A stretch of 64,000 nucleotides of DNA from assembly GCA_003450815.1 (NCBI GenBank), contig DMES01000037.1:5059-69058 (forward strand). Direction: 5' to 3'. Of the stretch, positions 41,576 to 49,099 are shown piece by piece (the stretch's first letter is position 1; each line of letters opens with the position of its first letter). The position numbers were made by a program, and so were the translations under genes. Under the pieces are notes generated by a model that saw nothing but the letters and a program-made list of their open reading frames with translations, was not told the DNA's origin and ran no database searches. Source of the DNA: Elusimicrobiota bacterium (GTDB taxonomy: Bacteria > Elusimicrobiota > Elusimicrobia > Elusimicrobiales > UBA9959).

Positions 41576-42463
41576 ATGCCTGATATATCTTTTTGGAACA
41601 AATGCAACAGCAAGTGCGTGATGTGTACAAACATGGCTTCTTTTTCCTCGCAGGACAGCTCGCAGTACGGCTTGAAGAGGCAGATACGGAAAATGGAAAG
41701 CTATCTGAAGGGGGAGAGCGTATATTTCAAGAACGCAGACAAATCCGATTTTTTAAGCCTTACCGGCGGCGAGCCCACCTTACACCCCGATTTTTTCCAG
41801 CTGCTCGCCTATTTCAGGCGGAGGCTTGCCGGGACGCCCATCAGGCTTCTGACAAACGGAAGGACGCTTGCTGATACCGGGTTTACCGCTAAATTGCTGA
41901 AAACAGCCGGTCCTCCTTTCTGTTTTATAATTCCTCTGCATGGCTCCGGCCCCTCTCTGCACGATAAGGTCGCCGGAGTGAAAGGCTGTTTTATGCAGAC
42001 CATGAAAGGGCTGGAGAACCTGTTTTCCATGGCCGGCGGCAGGGATATAGAAATACGCGTTGTTCTTCATAAGTTGAACGCCGTGGCTTTGCCTGACATC
42101 CTGAAACTTCTGCTTAAAAAATTCCCCCGCACTTCCCGCTACCGCGTGGTAGTTATACACTATGAGATAGAGGGGGAGTCGGAAAGAAACCACCCCCTGC
42201 TGGCGTTACGGTTTAAAAATTCTGTCCGGGCCGTGCGCGCCTGCGTGCGCCTTCTGCCAAAATTCGCGCATCTTGAGCTTTATCATTTTCCACTTTGTGT
42301 TCTTCCGCCGTCTTTGCGTGCCCTGGCCCGCGTCACCCTGCCCCGCGCGGACAGAATATATCCGCCCTCAAAATGCGGCCGCTGCGCGCTCAAAGCAAAA
42401 TGCCTGGGGCTTATGCGTGCATACCACAAAAAATTCGGGGCCTCGGAGCTGAAAACTATATGA
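41576..42463 (+). CDS. hxsC: HxsC-type radical SAM protein (short N-terminus)
   Basis: 295 aa. CNSKCVMC at residues 10-17, with the N-S-x-C-x-M-C form typical of HxsC as I know the family, LTGGEPTLHPDF, and IPLHGSGPSLHDKVAG. C-terminal signature HFPLCVLPPSLRA, CGRCALKAKC (CX2CX5C) and FGASELKTI. I believe described HxsC proteins carry a longer region ahead of the barrel. Here the first ATG is only nine residues before the cluster motif, and a stop lies 11 codons upstream, so no longer start is possible. No ribosome site is visible. Its stop overlaps the start of the peptidase gene. Confidence 0.74.
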   Translation: MPDISFWNKCNSKCVMCTNMASFSSQDSSQYGLKRQIRKMESYLKGESVYFKNADKSDFLSLTGGEPTLHPDFFQLLAYFRRRLAGTPIRLLTNGRTLADTGFTAKLLKTAGPPFCFIIPLHGSGPSLHDKVAGVKGCFMQTMKGLENLFSMAGGRDIEIRVVLHKLNAVALPDILKLLLKKFPRTSRYRVVVIHYEIEGESERNHPLLALRFKNSVRAVRACVRLLPKFAHLELYHFPLCVLPPSLRALARVTLPRADRIYPPSKCGRCALKAKCLGLMRAYHKKFGASELKTI

Positions 42464-43611
42464 AACCGGTCTCTCTTTCCTTTCTTGCGGTTTTGGTTCT
42501 TTGGGCGGTTTCCGTGGTAAGCGCCGATATCGCCACTAATAAAATAACCAACCGGAAAATTATTCTGGGCGCGAAAATACTTTTGGGGGCGTGCATTGCC
42601 CAGGCTTTCGTTACGTATCTCGGTTACAAAGGGGATACCCCCGTCTTTTTGCTGTGGGAGTTTTATCCAATGCTGGCGCGTCACGCGCTGTGGTCGGCGC
42701 TGGCCGGCATTATCTTGTGGTACGCTGAAATATGGCCTGCAGGAGACGCCAAATTTTTTATTCTTGTTTCGGCTTCATTGCCTGTTGTTAATTCGCAGAT
42801 CCGGAATTTTCCGAATTATCTTTTTCTCTCCCTGCTTGTGAATATTTTCGTTCTCGCCTCCATTTTCGCGGTGTGCGGGTTTATTTCTTCAGGTATGCGC
42901 TCCGCTTCGCCCGGGGATTTTTTAAGCGGACTTTGGACGGATATGCGAAAAAGGTTGTCATCTCTCGGATCTGGAAAAAGCCGTCTGACAGCCCTGGCAT
43001 ACCTGTTTAATATGATTTTTGTCTTTCTCATGCAGCAGATATTCGCGTTTGAGGCCGCCGGGGCGTTAGGCAGGCTGTTTTCACGCGTGGAAGTCCTTTA
43101 TTTCTTTATTTTTATACTTTGGGGTAAGATAGGCGGAGTTTTCAAAGGCCGGCGCCTGTTTTACCTTACAACCTGCTGTTACCTTGTGTATTTTTTTGCC
43201 GGTTATTTCTTTTTCTATGACCGCCTGGCGCTCATGATAATCACGGCCATAGTCAATGTGCTTAAATTCAGCCTGCTTTTGTTTTTCGGGCGTTTCATGC
43301 TTGAATTCCTGATGGAAAAAAAGGATCTGATCTATGTGGGCGCTGAGGAGCTCTCGCCGGGCATGGTGCTTTCTTCAAAAGAGAGCGCAAGGCTTAAGGC
43401 GAACCCCGTTTTTGAGGGCGCCTTTGATGATTCTTTCAGAGACGGGCTTGTGGCGGAACAGGTGGAACTCCTGAGAAGCTGGCTTAAAAAGCTGCCGCTT
43501 GAGAATGCCAAAATGGAAATGGTCAAAGGCCGGCCTTTCGCTCTTTGGATATCCGCGGGCGCCGCCATTTCGCTGCTGTTTGACAGAAATCTGGTGCATC
43601 TTCTGAAATGA
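42460..43611 (+). CDS. A24-family prepilin peptidase with archaeal-type C-terminal domain
   Basis: 383 aa membrane protein with about eight hydrophobic helices. The two catalytic aspartates of A24 peptidases appear as D23 in SADIATNKITNRK and D96 in the WPAGDAKFF (GxGD-like) motif. From about residue 283 there is a soluble domain (LSPGMVLSS, DGLVAEQVELL, GRPFALWISAG) that resembles the C-terminal domain of archaeal A24 enzymes. Start chosen where ATGA overlaps the HxsC stop. The precursor at 32309 has a Flp-like leader ending in glycine, making this the likely leader peptidase; otherwise it would serve a pilus system outside the window. Confidence 0.78.
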   Translation: MKPVSLSFLAVLVLWAVSVVSADIATNKITNRKIILGAKILLGACIAQAFVTYLGYKGDTPVFLLWEFYPMLARHALWSALAGIILWYAEIWPAGDAKFFILVSASLPVVNSQIRNFPNYLFLSLLVNIFVLASIFAVCGFISSGMRSASPGDFLSGLWTDMRKRLSSLGSGKSRLTALAYLFNMIFVFLMQQIFAFEAAGALGRLFSRVEVLYFFIFILWGKIGGVFKGRRLFYLTTCCYLVYFFAGYFFFYDRLALMIITAIVNVLKFSLLLFFGRFMLEFLMEKKDLIYVGAEELSPGMVLSSKESARLKANPVFEGAFDDSFRDGLVAEQVELLRSWLKKLPLENAKMEMVKGRPFALWISAGAAISLLFDRNLVHLLK

Positions 43612-44537
43612 AAAAGAAAATAGCGAAGAAGCTCAAAATTGTGGTTTTTACCGGCTACGCCTGCAATAATAACTGCCGGTTCTGCATTGCCGCCGATAAG
43701 CGTCTGCTGCCCCAGAAAACCACGGCGGAGCTTTCGCGTGAAATTTATCAGGCGCGCAATAAGGGCGCGCAAATACTTGAAATCATAGGCGGCGAGGCCA
43801 CGATAAGAAAAGACTTCTCTCACATGGTTTCTCTCGCCAAAAAGATAGGCATTCCTGAGGTTATATGCGCCACCAACGGCCGTGTGTTCTCGGATTTAAG
43901 CCGCGCGCGCGAAATAGTGGAGGCGGGAATGGATACCCTTGTTTTTTCCGTGCACGGCGCCAAAGCGGCCGTGCATGACGCTTTGACCCGAAGCCCCGGC
44001 AGTTTCAGCGAGTTGTGCCGCGGCCTGGAAAACTTAAAAAAAATCGGGTTCTCGAACATAAATGGCAATACGGCCGTTGTAAAAACCAATATGCGCGGGC
44101 TGCCGGAGATAGCAGGGTTTTACGCGGAACATAAAGTGCGCAATGTAGAATACATTTTCGTCGATTCAAATTCCGGCGGTGCCAATAATAATTTTTTTGA
44201 GCTTGTTCCCCATATTTCAAAAGCCGCGCCTTTCATGAGGCGGGCTCTGGAGATAGGGCTTAAGGCCGGTTTTGGACAGTGGAAAGTGCGTTATGTGCCC
44301 CTTTGCCATTTTACCGGCTATGAGGCTCAGATAAGCGAAATCAACGAGAAGGCTCTTTTTCTTACCGAGCATTGGGCGCCCGATTTTAAAAACCTCGATG
44401 TGGTAAAATCCAGAGCCGCTGTCGGCCGGAGAAAAACTGAAAAGTGCCTTGGCTGCCGGCTTTACGGAACTTGCGAAGGTATTTGGGTGGAATATCTTAA
44501 AAACTACGGAGACGAAGAGCTGCATCCGGTACAATAA
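43608..44537 (+). CDS. HxsC-like radical SAM protein
   Basis: 309 aa. CNNNCRFCIAADKR near residue 18, IIGGEATIRKDF (alanine in place of the proline of GGEP), SVHGAKAAVHD. C-terminal signature PLCHFTGYEAQ, CLGCRLYGTC (CX2CX5C), then YGDEELHPV. Overlaps the stop of the peptidase gene (ATGA) and is followed with no gap by the next radical SAM gene. The loss of proline in GGEP also occurs in HxsB copy 3; it is tolerated in some radical SAM enzymes. Confidence 0.77.
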   Translation: MKKKIAKKLKIVVFTGYACNNNCRFCIAADKRLLPQKTTAELSREIYQARNKGAQILEIIGGEATIRKDFSHMVSLAKKIGIPEVICATNGRVFSDLSRAREIVEAGMDTLVFSVHGAKAAVHDALTRSPGSFSELCRGLENLKKIGFSNINGNTAVVKTNMRGLPEIAGFYAEHKVRNVEYIFVDSNSGGANNNFFELVPHISKAAPFMRRALEIGLKAGFGQWKVRYVPLCHFTGYEAQISEINEKALFLTEHWAPDFKNLDVVKSRAAVGRRKTEKCLGCRLYGTCEGIWVEYLKNYGDEELHPVQ

Positions 44538-45611
44538 ATGCGCGCGCCAAACCATCTTGTGATATACCTGAGCGGCAGATGCAATCTTGCCTGCGTTTAC
44601 TGCTATGCCAGGTTTAAAGGCGCGCCCATAAGCCGTAAACGCCTTCTGGCCGCTTTGGACATTTTTTTTAAAAACGGCATTACAGGAAAAAAAATTACTT
44701 TTTTAGGCGGAGAGCCCGCGCTGCATCCCGCCCTGCTGAAGGCGGCGGTTTTAAGAGCGCGCCTGAAGGCCGGACGGGATTTGCCGATACAGGTTTTCAC
44801 CAACGGCACCATGCTCACCCGGTCTCTTTTAAACTTTTTGTCCGGCCGGGGGGTGAAGATTGTTCTCAGCCTTGACGGGCCCGCGTCCGAAACCGACCTT
44901 AACAGGCGCTTCAAGGCCGGCGGCGGCTCGGTTTTTTCCTCGGCGGTCAAAAATGCGGGGAACAGGGAAAATATTGTCGTGAGCATGGTTGTTACTCCGC
45001 AAAGCGCCTTAAGGCTGGCGGAAAACATTGAGAGCCTGCTGGCCCTTGGGTTTAAAAGGCTTGCCTGGGCGCCTGACATCTCCACCCTTTGGAATCAGCG
45101 CTCGCTGGCGGAGCTGAAAAAATCGGCGCTGAAAGCTAAGGCCGGCTACTTCAAGGCTTTAAGAAGCGGCGGCCGGATTTACGAGATAGCCAATATATAT
45201 GAAATACTTAAGCTTGCGCGCGGCGGCGGCAAGCTGCCCGGCTGCATGAATATAACGCTTGGCCCGGATGGATTCTTTTATCCTTGCGATAAAATTTTTG
45301 CCGGAGGGCTTGACCGCATAAAGCGTTTCAGGGTTGGGGCCGATGGAACCGGGAGAGAAAAATTTTTTCGCTTCGCCTCCGCCCTCGGGGCCGGCTCAAA
45401 GCAGGTACTGTGCGCTGTGGCGCCCTGGGCGCTGCGCCATTTCTCTCCGGGAGGCCCTGGGCCTCAGGACGCGGCGGCGCTTAAGCGGCAATACCAGGCG
45501 CGCAAGACGGTTCTGGCCTGGCTTGAAGGGATGGCCGTAGAAGGTTGTAAATATCCGGCTTTCCGTTCGGTGCATGGTTTAAAAAGCTGTAGTCGCCAAA
45601 AAATCAGATAA
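44538..45611 (+). CDS. Radical SAM/SPASM protein of sulfatase-maturase-like plan
   Basis: 357 aa. CNLACVYCYA (residues 15-24), FLGGEPALHPAL, VFTNGTML and the LSLDGPASETDLNRR block give it the plan of SPASM maturases such as anSME rather than HxsC. The C-terminal cysteines are GCMNITL, YPCDKIF and QVLCAVAPW, with two more near the end (EGCKYPA, KSCSRQ). Its stop codon lies inside the loop of a strong hairpin with a T-rich tail (45596-45625), so transcription may be reduced or ended here. Confidence 0.77.
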   Translation: MRAPNHLVIYLSGRCNLACVYCYARFKGAPISRKRLLAALDIFFKNGITGKKITFLGGEPALHPALLKAAVLRARLKAGRDLPIQVFTNGTMLTRSLLNFLSGRGVKIVLSLDGPASETDLNRRFKAGGGSVFSSAVKNAGNRENIVVSMVVTPQSALRLAENIESLLALGFKRLAWAPDISTLWNQRSLAELKKSALKAKAGYFKALRSGGRIYEIANIYEILKLARGGGKLPGCMNITLGPDGFFYPCDKIFAGGLDRIKRFRVGADGTGREKFFRFASALGAGSKQVLCAVAPWALRHFSPGGPGPQDAAALKRQYQARKTVLAWLEGMAVEGCKYPAFRSVHGLKSCSRQKIR

Positions 45612-45632
45612 AGCTGATTTTTTGGGACTTTT
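45596..45632 (+). terminator. Hairpin with T-rich tail inside the cluster
   Basis: Perfect 12-bp stem CCAAAAAATCAG/CTGATTTTTTGG with loop ATAAAG, followed by GACTTTTTAAG. It overlaps the stop codon of the gene before it. It may act as a partial terminator dividing the cluster into two expression levels. Confidence 0.6.
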
Positions 45633-45649
45633 TAAGTTAAAATCAAAAT

Positions 45650-46912
45650 ATGGAGCCGAAAAATAATAATAAGTGTTACGAACTTATACTGAATTATAAC
45701 TGTAACGCGCGTTGTCTGTTTTGCTCGCAGGGCTCCTTTGATAAGTCTCTTAACGCCGATTTTAAGCTGACGGCTGAAAACATCTACGGGGCGTATAAAA
45801 GCGGATACAGGCGCCTGGGGCTTACCGGCGGAGAGCCGCTTATCCGGACTGACATCCTGAAAGTTATCTCGCTCGCCAGGTCTGTCGGATTTAATTTTAT
45901 CAGGGTTCAGACCAACGGTATAAAACTCTCCGACCCGGCTTTCTGCCGTCGCCTGGCGGGCGCCGGGCTTACTTTCTGCAAATTATCGCTGACCTCTGAC
46001 AGGCCGGCCGAACATGACCGCCTGCTGGGGGTAAGCGGCGCCTGGGAATCCGCCGTTCGGGGCGCCAAAACCCTGCGCAAACTAAAAATACGCCTTGGCA
46101 ATAATATTCTGATAAATGCCCTGAATTATAAGCGGCTGCCGGAAATAATCCGGTCATTTCTGGAATTGGGAATAACAAACTTTGTGGTTATTTACCCGGT
46201 TTATATCGGCAGCATGGCTTCGCATTCGGCCGAGCTGGGTGTGAGCCTGGGAGAATGCGAAAAATATTTTGCCGAAGCCGCCGACCTTATGGACAAATCC
46301 GGGCTGGCGGGCGAAATTCTTTTTTTGAATGTGCCGCCCTGCTTTTTGAAAGGCCGCGAGTCTTTAGCCATAGGGCTGGATCTTTTTAATACGGTGGTTA
46401 CAGACCCGGCGGGAGGAAAAAACGATCTGGATGTCACCGCCAACCGGGCCAAGGTGCGCGCTCCCGCCTGCCGGTATTGTTCTCTCAGGCGTCGCTGCGC
46501 GGGGGTGGACGCCCATTATGCGGAGATATTGGGCTTTGACGGTTTTAAGCCGGTCCTTAAACCCCGCCTCGCGCAAGGCGCCGTTCGCGAAACACCGCGC
46601 GTATTCTTTTCCGATAACGAACTTTGCCTTATTGAAATACTTAAAAAAGAAAATCCTTCCTCCACCGCGAGGGTTTTAAAACTGGCAAAAAACATCGTCC
46701 TTTGCCGGGACTGCTCCGACGGCAACTCTGTGCTGAACGCCGCGCAAAGCCTTGTAAAAAAAGGCCTTGTTGAAAGCGTCTTTGAGCGCGGGCATTATTA
46801 CTGGAGGCTCATCAAGAGCACAGGAGAGCGGGTCACAGGTCACAAGTCACAAGTCACAAGTTACAAGAGCATAAGAGTACAGAAAAATAATGTCGCGGGA
46901 GAAGAAGACTGA
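45650..46912 (+). CDS. HxsC-like radical SAM protein fused to a winged-helix-like domain
   Basis: 420 aa. CNARCLFCSQG near residue 18, LTGGEPLIRTDI, SLTSDRPAEHD. The family signature comes early (PPCFLKGRESL, CRYCSLRRRC, LGFDGFKPV, ending near residue 300). About 85 further residues follow that look like a winged-helix fold (NELCLIEILKKE, NAAQSLVKKGLVESVFERG-HYYWRL), then a tail encoded by GTCACAAGT repeats. A DNA- or peptide-binding domain on a radical SAM enzyme is unusual. Its stop overlaps the next start (TGATG). Confidence 0.75.
   Translation: MEPKNNNKCYELILNYNCNARCLFCSQGSFDKSLNADFKLTAENIYGAYKSGYRRLGLTGGEPLIRTDILKVISLARSVGFNFIRVQTNGIKLSDPAFCRRLAGAGLTFCKLSLTSDRPAEHDRLLGVSGAWESAVRGAKTLRKLKIRLGNNILINALNYKRLPEIIRSFLELGITNFVVIYPVYIGSMASHSAELGVSLGECEKYFAEAADLMDKSGLAGEILFLNVPPCFLKGRESLAIGLDLFNTVVTDPAGGKNDLDVTANRAKVRAPACRYCSLRRRCAGVDAHYAEILGFDGFKPVLKPRLAQGAVRETPRVFFSDNELCLIEILKKENPSSTARVLKLAKNIVLCRDCSDGNSVLNAAQSLVKKGLVESVFERGHYYWRLIKSTGERVTGHKSQVTSYKSIRVQKNNVAGEED
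46830..46868 (+). repeat. GTCACAAGT tandem repeat captured in a coding tail
   Basis: About five degenerate copies of a GTCACAA unit run in frame near the end of the preceding gene and encode part of a low-complexity tail (VTGHKSQVTSYKS). The last 30 residues are probably of repeat origin rather than part of the fold. Confidence 0.65.
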
Positions 46913-47805
46913 TGGCTCTCTTGCGTCTGTTTGCCAAGTGCTGCCAGAAATGCGTTTTCTGCTCATATCCCCGGGAAAAGGAAAGCGGCCGCGCGGCTGA
47001 GGAAAAACTTTCGTATTGGCTTAAGTCCGCCGCCGCCGTGAAAGCCCCGCTTATACAGATTTCAGGCGGGGAGCCGTTGCTGGCCGAGCCTTACGATCTG
47101 CTCAAGCTTGCGGCCTTCTGCGCGCGGTTGGGCCGCCGGGTGGAGATCCAGACCAACGCTTCCGGCATTTCGGGCAGGTTTTCCGAGACGGAACTACAAA
47201 AACTGATTAAAATAATTTCCGGGAGCGGCGGCTACTTTAATATTAATTTTTCCGCCGATACTCCCGGGAGCGACCTTAAAATTACCCGGACACGCGGCGC
47301 TTTTGCCCGGCGCCTTGAAACGGTTAAAAAAATGCTTTCACAGGGCGCGAGCGTGCGTCTGACTTTTGTGATCACTAAGCTCAATTACCGGCGCCTTGAA
47401 AAATTCGGTTTTTTTGTCGTAAAAGAGTTGAAAGGGGTGTCCTGGGTCCAATTCAGTTTTGTAAAGGGGAGCGGCCGTGCGGCTTTTGCGAAGAAAATAG
47501 TCCCGCGATACGCTATGGCCGCTCCGTATCTGCGCCGTGCGCTTGCGGTTTGCGGGGCCGCCGGTCTTAAGTGCGAGGTGGATCATATCCCGCCATGTTT
47601 TCTCGGTGAGTATTACCGCTGCCATGTGGATATCGGGAAAATGAAGCTTGGTTCGCCAGGGCCTCATTTGGCCGAGAAAGAGAAACTGACAGAGTGCCTC
47701 GGCTGCGGGCTTTACAGTGGTTGTTCAGGCCCCAGGAAAGATTATATAGCCATTTACCCCGGTGCCGGCCTTACTGGCGCCGGGATTTACGGCGGATTAA
47801 AATGA
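46912..47805 (+). CDS. HxsC-like radical SAM protein
   Basis: 297 aa. The cluster motif is almost at the N-terminus, KCCQKCVFCSY, giving CxxxCxxC at residues 9, 13 and 16 with an extra cysteine at 10. QISGGEPLLAE follows. C-terminal signature PPCFLGEYYRC, CLGCGLYSGC (CX2CX5C), then a diverged end (YPGAGLTGA). Overlaps the gene before and the cysteine desulfurase gene after (ATGA), which links it closely to a sulfur supply. Confidence 0.76.
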   Translation: MALLRLFAKCCQKCVFCSYPREKESGRAAEEKLSYWLKSAAAVKAPLIQISGGEPLLAEPYDLLKLAAFCARLGRRVEIQTNASGISGRFSETELQKLIKIISGSGGYFNINFSADTPGSDLKITRTRGAFARRLETVKKMLSQGASVRLTFVITKLNYRRLEKFGFFVVKELKGVSWVQFSFVKGSGRAAFAKKIVPRYAMAAPYLRRALAVCGAAGLKCEVDHIPPCFLGEYYRCHVDIGKMKLGSPGPHLAEKEKLTECLGCGLYSGCSGPRKDYIAIYPGAGLTGAGIYGGLK

Positions 47806-49052
47806 AAAAAATGAATACTGCGTTTGAAAAAGAATTCCCCGCGCTTGGGAGTAACTTCGGCGGCAAAAAGCTGGTTTACCTTGACAGCGCCTGTACCGCG
47901 CTTAAGATGCGGACGGCCGCCGCCGCCCATTCGGAGTTCTTGCTTGAAAGCGGTTTTTGCGGCGGCAGGCGTTCAGCCCATCTGCCGGCGGTGGCGGTGG
48001 AAGAGGCGTTCTTTGAAGCCAGGAGGACAGTGGCGGGTTTTATAGGCGCGGCCCGGGCGGAGGAGATAATCTTCACGGCTGGGACCACGGACGCGTTTAA
48101 TTTGTTCCTGTCTTCGTTCCCATTTGAGGGGTCCAGAAAGGAAGTGATTGTTTCTCCGCTTGAGCATAATGCTGTTTTTCTGCCGCTTTTAAATATGTCA
48201 AAGCGCGGCGGGATCCGGCTCAGGGTTATCCCGCTCAGGAACTGGGCGCCTGATCTTTCCGCGTACCGGAAACTTTTATCCGCGAAGACGGCTTTGGTAT
48301 GCCTCAACCGCGCCTCTAATATTTTTGGCGGCGTCACTGACACCGCCCCGTTCGCGCGGCTGGCCAGGGAGGCGGGGGCTAAAGTGTTTTTGGATGAAGC
48401 GCAATATCTGCCCACGCACGCGGAAAATGTCCGCTCCGCCGGGGCCGACGCCTGCGCTTTTTCCGGTCATAAACTGGGCGCGCCTTTCGGCACAGGCGCT
48501 CTTTATGTCGAACGCTCGCTGATGGAACGACTTGTGCACGGCAAAGTGGGCGGGGGCACTGTGCGTGAAGTTTCAAGAACGCCCGGCGGCTTTTGCGCGG
48601 AGTATTTGAGCGGCTACCAGGGTTTTGAGCCGGGGGTGCAGAATTACGCCGGCGCAGTGGCGCTGGCCGCGGCAATTAACGCCCTCTCAAAAACTGGAAT
48701 GCCCGCTATACGGACCCGCGTGGAAGAACTTGTTTCCTATGGTCTTAAAAAGTTTTCGCGGGCGAAGGCCGTGCGCGTAGTCGGCGACCGGACCCGGCTG
48801 AAACTCGGATCTATAATCCCGCTGGTTCCAGCGGCCCCCGGGTTTTCCACGGTTGATTTTAACCTTTACCTGAACCACGGGGTGAGGGGCAGGGTTATCG
48901 CTTTGCGCACGGGCCGGCATTGCGCGGATCTGGCCGCTTTAACATCAGGTACGGACGATATCATCCGCTTGTCTTTTTTTGTCTATAACAGCAGGGCTGA
49001 CATAGACGCTTTTGCCGAAGCCCTTGAGGAATACGCGTCCTGCCTCGGCTGA
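47802..49052 (+). CDS. SufS/CsdA-like cysteine desulfurase
   Basis: 416 aa aminotransferase class V protein. The PLP-binding lysine is K224 in CAFSGHKLGA. The catalytic cysteine is C374 in RTGRHCADL, the same context as in SufS, and IIRLSFFVYN-S-R-ADID closes the domain. It releases sulfur from cysteine as an enzyme-bound persulfide. It is coupled by ATGA overlap to the last radical SAM gene of the cluster, with no sufB/C/D/U nearby. It could repair the many iron-sulfur clusters needed here or deliver sulfur to the peptide product. Start chosen at the overlap. Confidence 0.83.
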   Translation: MKKMNTAFEKEFPALGSNFGGKKLVYLDSACTALKMRTAAAAHSEFLLESGFCGGRRSAHLPAVAVEEAFFEARRTVAGFIGAARAEEIIFTAGTTDAFNLFLSSFPFEGSRKEVIVSPLEHNAVFLPLLNMSKRGGIRLRVIPLRNWAPDLSAYRKLLSAKTALVCLNRASNIFGGVTDTAPFARLAREAGAKVFLDEAQYLPTHAENVRSAGADACAFSGHKLGAPFGTGALYVERSLMERLVHGKVGGGTVREVSRTPGGFCAEYLSGYQGFEPGVQNYAGAVALAAAINALSKTGMPAIRTRVEELVSYGLKKFSRAKAVRVVGDRTRLKLGSIIPLVPAAPGFSTVDFNLYLNHGVRGRVIALRTGRHCADLAALTSGTDDIIRLSFFVYNSRADIDAFAEALEEYASCLG

Positions 49053-49099
49053 ATAAAATATAATAATATTGTGCGGTAAATCTGTTTGAAGGAGGCGAA
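49053..49099 (+). promoter_or_regulatory. AT-rich leader and ribosome site of the ygeY-like gene
   Basis: AAATATAATAATATTG gives a TATAAT-like -10 element and AAGGAGG stands eight bases before the ATG. A -35 box would fall inside the end of the desulfurase gene. It marks a likely new transcription unit after the cluster. Confidence 0.35.

Noticed and set aside
41576..42463. Upstream extension of the HxsC-type gene
   Set aside because: An in-frame stop lies 11 codons before the ATG with no alternative start codon, so the short N-terminus is real unless there is a sequencing error.
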